Source: Gibbula magus (lineage: Eukaryota; Mollusca; Gastropoda; Trochida; Trochidae). Taken from it: DNA of 64,000 nt. Positions 59,300-64,000 of the stretch are shown here, piece after piece (within the stretch, counting starts at the first letter, position 1; each line of letters begins with the position of its first letter). The position numbers and the translations under genes were made by a program. A model generated the notes under the pieces. That model had not been told where the DNA came from. It was given only the letters and a program-made list of their open reading frames with translations, and searched no databases. The stretch is from NCBI GenBank assembly GCA_936450465.1, contig OW388293.1, positions 84,156,134 to 84,220,133 of the forward strand, given 5' to 3'.

Positions 59300-60690
59300 T
59301 ATCATGTTATTCTTTAAATTAAATGAAAATACATGTTTGGTTGTCATTTTAAGAGAGTCGCTGACAAGTAATTATTGTTGTCAATAAATAATATTGTGTT
59401 GGATTGAGTTAAAGTAGATGTGAGTGCTTTTAATTGTGTTGATGATTAAGTAAATTAAGCTAACGATACCAATATTGTTATAAAAAGTTCGAATCTAAAC
59501 ATTTTCAGTAGATAAATTTGATGTTACCAGAAAATTACCAGATTGTGACATTAAGAATATGACGAAGGTGTAGTTACTTTCTAGGTTTTGGGTTAGTACA
59601 TGGATAGGTTGATAGAATTACTGAAACTGTTCTGAAAGAATGTTCAGTTTTATTTGATATTGTTGATTGGTTTATATTGCTGGTACAGACATGTCTCTAT
59701 TAAAAAACCTTTGAGAGTGTTGTGAACGAATTTAAGACCTCGAAACACATTACCTGTATGTTGTGTTACAACATAAGTAGCATCGCCCACACAATAACGA
59801 AAGTTGTTGACATCAATATCTAAACTTCAAGTAGTTATCACCCTCCAGCACGTAAAGTTACTGATAGAAGTTAAATATTGTTCGGTAGTAGGTAAGTGAA
59901 GTAACATACAGGTCAAATGATACTGCTAATGAAAAAAACTACATTCTTTCAACAACAAAAATATAACAAACAGCTAATGTATGATTACAGAAAATGCATT
60001 ATGCTCAATATCATCCGCACGTACTTTTCAAAATAGGAAAAGTTGCTGACATTAATACAAACTAGGAGATGAACCCACTGACTCTGAAATCAATTATTAT
60101 GATCTGCATTCCTGAGTAATAGTGAAATACTAAAATAAGTGTAATTCCATATACAGATATGTTTAAACACGCCCTCCCCTTTAAAAAGGTGGACCTTAAA
60201 AGGTGACAGAGGATGTCCAAACTATTGCAGAAGTTTACTTGCAGCCCTTCAGTATCTGACCCATTGTCGTCTGATATGTTAACAAGTGTGAATAGAACCA
60301 GATGCTATCAATGAACATTCTGTCTCAAATAAGAGTTATCAAAGATATATAACAATAACAATCTATTGAATTTCCTTTTTCATTGATAAGGAATGTTGAG
60401 TGATACATTGTTTTTGTCGCATTACGATAACTATTTTTCTATAACAATGTATTCAATTGCTAGTAAATACACAAAGAAACCTGAAAGCTCGATATATTTT
60501 TTCAAATTGAGTTTTGGTAGTTGCCTTTTCAGTCGTTCCCAAACAGTTCATGAATTGATGTGCAGATCATAAGTAGGATCATAAAATGAGAGTTAATACC
60601 ATGACCCACAGTGAGATATAAACTATATAAACTGTTGTTCCCTCAGTAGTACCCATAGGTACCTGGATTAGAACTGAAGGCAATGTGTGA
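59300..60690. other. spacer between U3 and U4
   Basis: I see no gene, RNA or clear repeat. It corresponds in position to the U1-U2 spacer but I found no match to it. Confidence 0.4.
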
Positions 60691-61218
60691 AGATGATCAT
60701 TGGAAAGAATTAGATTAAAAAGTTAAGGTTGCGCCCCTTCAAGTGATATAATGTTTACTCTTGCAGTTAATAGTACAGCAAGACTGTAAAGCCTTCAAGT
60801 TGGTTATCTTTAAGATTATGAACATGCTTTTCTTATGGACTAATCAATATCTTTAACTGCAGTTTATGCTTCTAGCGTGTTTAAGAGAGATTTGAAACTA
60901 GAACAGTTTGAAAGTTTGCCACTTTACAGCAGTAGTAAAAACCACGTTCGATTTCAATCCATTTGACCTTTCTTTGTTATTTTGTCATTAAATGACGTCA
61001 TCACCAAGATGAGTGTTCCACGGTATAACTATATGTTTGCTATACGTTTTGCATTTGTATAACATTGGCAAATAATTATGTCAACTCCAAAGGTCGTTTG
61101 CTTAACACTAAGTTAAAGTAACATAATTGAAAATATATCAAATCGATGTCTGATGTATGAAGTAATGTTATTAAACTTATTCTAATTGAAAAAGATGATT
61201 GATCACATACAATTAACA

Positions 61219-61258
<40 letters not shown>

Positions 61259-64000
61259 TTAAACTTACATGGTTTAGTGGTAACAGATAATGATTGATAT
61301 CTATGATCATAGTGAAAAATTAAAATGCATTTCCACTTTGATACTTTAGAAAATAAGTTTGTGTATAAGGAAAACTTTGGTGTCTAAAAGATGGAAATGC
61401 CTTTCGATGTACATGCTTAAACTTAATGCAACCACAGAAATAAGTTCGTTTGCATATACCATGATCATTGATTCATATACATATGGAAATCATGTCTAAA
61501 TTGTTCAGATTTCATTTGATTTATATCACATATTGCTCAATCAATGCAAATGATGTCCAACCTCAGGCCTGAATGCTGCAACTTGAGTACGAATTATTTT
61601 CTGTTCATGATGTCGCTATAAGTGTGAACTGTTCACACGATTGATCTAAGTTGGGAAGGGTTCCGTCGCTTTTACTGTCAGATATTCTAAAATCAAAGTT
61701 ATTAATGTCTTTGATTTTGTTAAAACACATTAGAAATCCTATAGTAAGTCCGTTCAAAAGGAACTGACTGACACTTGGGAAACTTAATCGTGTTAGAAGT
61801 ACAAGGCACGCTGAACGGTTGTTAGGACCATACGTTGTGTATGTTTTATACATCTTTGAGAGAGAAGTGTTCCTTAATATTACTACATCAGGTGCTGATT
61901 AAATGGAATGTCGTAATATATAATGTATTTTAAAACTGAATGATGTGATCTGATGTGGTTATTGGTCTCTTTTATCACTTGATTATGTGAGATGGATCAA
62001 CTCCGAAGTAAATTGGATTCTAAGATATTGCATGTGAGGGGTCTCACTAACGTTGTAATTTGGATTCTGAGATAGTGCATGTGAAAGTTTCACTAACGTT
62101 GTGAAGTCTGACATTTGTCTCAGGGAATACATCACAGATGCCCTGAATATCAAACTTTCCATGTGAATCTATAGCACTTTTCCAGCGACATTTGAAAGTA
62201 TTTCCCACTACAACATTAGCTCGAGGTGACTAGGACATTTTTACTGAACTGTGATAATTTTTCTGCTTATTTCCGCATTTGACTACTGCACGATGCTGGT
62301 TGAAAATACGTTAATCTAAAACCACGAAAGCAATACACACTGAAAGGGAATATGTGATGAATGATACATTAAATCGTTATTTCCAGGCAATTCTTACATA
62401 ATAGTTGTCAAATATGTATCTTTAGGCGTACCAATTTTTTTATTTAAATATCTTTATCAAATTTGAAATATATGGAAACACCTATAATTTGTATTGTATC
62501 TATTCTATCATCTGGCCATGTTGTCATATAGTGAGAAAGAAGTTATTATTTAGTTATTATTTAATAAGATTTTATATTTTAAATTCAACAAGTGAAACTA
62601 AAAGAAATATTTACAGATTGCCGAGAAGGATATTGTATAAGCTATGCGGGACAGGAAGATAAACGAGATGTACTAGAGTTTATCGTATGGCGAACTCGAG
62701 TCCCGTAGAATACACTTCAATGCTTAGTTCGAGACAGAGGATAAATAATCAGATCAATTGGTTTTTGTAATTAAACGTTGAAAACGTTCTCGAGTTGTTT
62801 ACATTCATGAAAGGTACAATGTACCTTTCGCTAGCCAAGTAATCCCCAGGTAAGGAGTTTATGTTTAACTATGTAATACCCGGGCACATCAGTCCGGTAT
62901 TTCCAGGTATTCTCTGGTGTGACGTCACACAACAGAACAATGTTAATGATAATGTTTAGGGATATTTCATAAATGACCTTCAATTGATCGTTTTTTACAT
63001 CATCAATCTGAGCTATTATATATCATAAGATGATTGTTTTAAAGACGTATTTCGATAATTATCAATTATGTCCATCTAAATTAATATAATGAAATATATT
63101 TATATGATTCCTAACCAACAACATTTATGTATTCTGATATCAGAAACATTTTATCATCGTTTCAACCCAATTAAACGGAGTTAAAACTATCACCTTAAAC
63201 TACACTTCAAAATTGTTTTTTCAGCGACAGACAATACGATTTACAAGTTTTCAAGTCAGCGCCATATACCGATTTAAAACAAATAAAGTACTGTTTATAG
63301 TTTACAAGATGATGTATTTTGTCTACAGAATGTCCAAATGTGACCAGTTGGGACTTAACAGTATTTTCACAATTCGCAAAATCCTGAAGACAATTCGTAA
63401 ACTGATTTAAAGAAAAAAAGGCTAGCACTTGACAACCTGACCTTCTTATCACAGTTAGCTAATCAGGTGAATTCAATCTTATCGTGAGTTTATGTTCCCT
63501 TTATCGTTTCTGAATAAATGAACCTTATGACTTATGTTTCTTTTGTGCTACTAAATGTCAATGATACTGATCAAATACCTACTGATATATCCAGATTTGG
63601 CTCAAGGAAGGGAAAGCATCCGTTGAAAACTGTCTATCTGTTCAATAAAATGGGACATTCATTAACCACTTCAATGTCAGACGTAACAAATGGGATGGAA
63701 TCTTGTCTGAAGTGTCTGAAGGGACAACTGATTCGAGAGACATGATCTTACTAATAGACTGAATACCATATCGGGCACATATAAACAGCTTTGGGACCCC
63801 GGATAGGTGAGATTTAATGCGATTCTTCCAGTGATGTTTATTTTGTTTATTACAAATTATACTGGTGATTAATAATTGATTGACATTACCTCAAATTAAG
63901 TAGAAAAGCCTGTCCGTATATGGCCCGTATGCTTTCAAACCAAAGAAGATACCTACTTGTAGATAAAGCCTTCGGGTCATTCTCTATGCATTACAAATAC
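60690..64000. repeat. U4: start of a fourth tandem unit, running out of the window
   Basis: 60690-62480 matches 25590-27270 of U3 closely. Examples are GAAAGAATTAGATTAAAAAG, TAATCAATATCTTTAACTGC and TCATGATGTCGCTATAAGTG. 63140-63880 matches 29600-30340. The equivalent U1 blocks begin at 2750. A U4-specific stretch with nested palindromes lies at 62510-62960. The same minus-strand exon-like remnant (WKSAIDSH, NVRLHN) is visible near 62190-62100. Confidence 0.7.
61218..61255. repeat. (CT)n(CA)n microsatellite
   Basis: CTCTCTCT is followed by about 15 CA units and then CGTG. U3 has a T-run at the matching place (26095), so this is a U4-specific expansion. Confidence 0.95.

Larger units (their letters stand above)
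25430..59300. repeat. U3: third, greatly expanded tandem unit
   Basis: Collinear anchors to U1 are 25436-25500 (2085), 25680-25900 (2750), 26815-27000 (3420), 27920-28010 (4525), 41100-42070 (5680), 43450-43610 (7520), 44870-45400 and 45548-45950 (8090-8760), 55230-56620 (9480), 56990-58930 (10570) and 58990-59070 (13360). Order and strand are preserved throughout. The extra length is accounted for by mobile elements, the 29-bp array, the 46.4/51.9-kb duplication and unassigned sequence. Confidence 0.6.

Overview
This is a eukaryotic, AT-rich, repeat-dominated window. The lineage is probably a marine mollusc, most likely a gastropod. That is an inference from SINE-type tails ending in ACTCACTCACTC and GACGTTAAAC-like strings, a Penelope-like element, abundant MITEs, and a LINE whose short-repeat tail follows a GGCC-TAA-GGCC hairpin. 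I found no intact conventional host gene. The only long open frame is retrotransposon ORF2 (37388-40882).

Layout: the window is best read as a head-to-tail array of old, diverged copies of one unit. U0 is the tail of a copy (1-900). U1 is about 2040-13600, U2 about 15720-25000, U3 about 25430-59300, and U4 starts near 60690 and leaves the window. Matching blocks occur in the same order in every copy. U3 is about three times longer because it took up a LINE (36834-41011), a nested pair of inverted-repeat elements (34199-36165), SINE-like sequence, Penelope tails, a 29-bp minisatellite (54271-55152), a tandem-repeat insertion (57175-57990) and its own internal duplications (45.1/45.5 kb and 46.4/51.9 kb).

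Mobile elements: a non-LTR retrotransposon has a 5'-truncated, frameshifted ORF1 and an uninterrupted endonuclease/RT/CCHC ORF2. A decayed Penelope-like element (RT plus GIY-YIG, about 18830-20315) has two tail-only relatives elsewhere. Several MITE-like elements have clear terminal inverted repeats, two with recognisable target duplications: TTAA at 14634-15181 and TTA at 35536-36149. A SINE-like insertion (4589-4886) has a 12-bp target duplication, and the empty site is visible in a sister unit.

Possible host function: the duplicated units carry short exon-like segments, mostly on the minus strand and often Cys-containing, that recur between copies. One pair shows several purely synonymous differences. 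They may be relics, or fast-evolving exons, of a tandem gene family that I could not identify. Most of the rest is non-coding at the level I can read.
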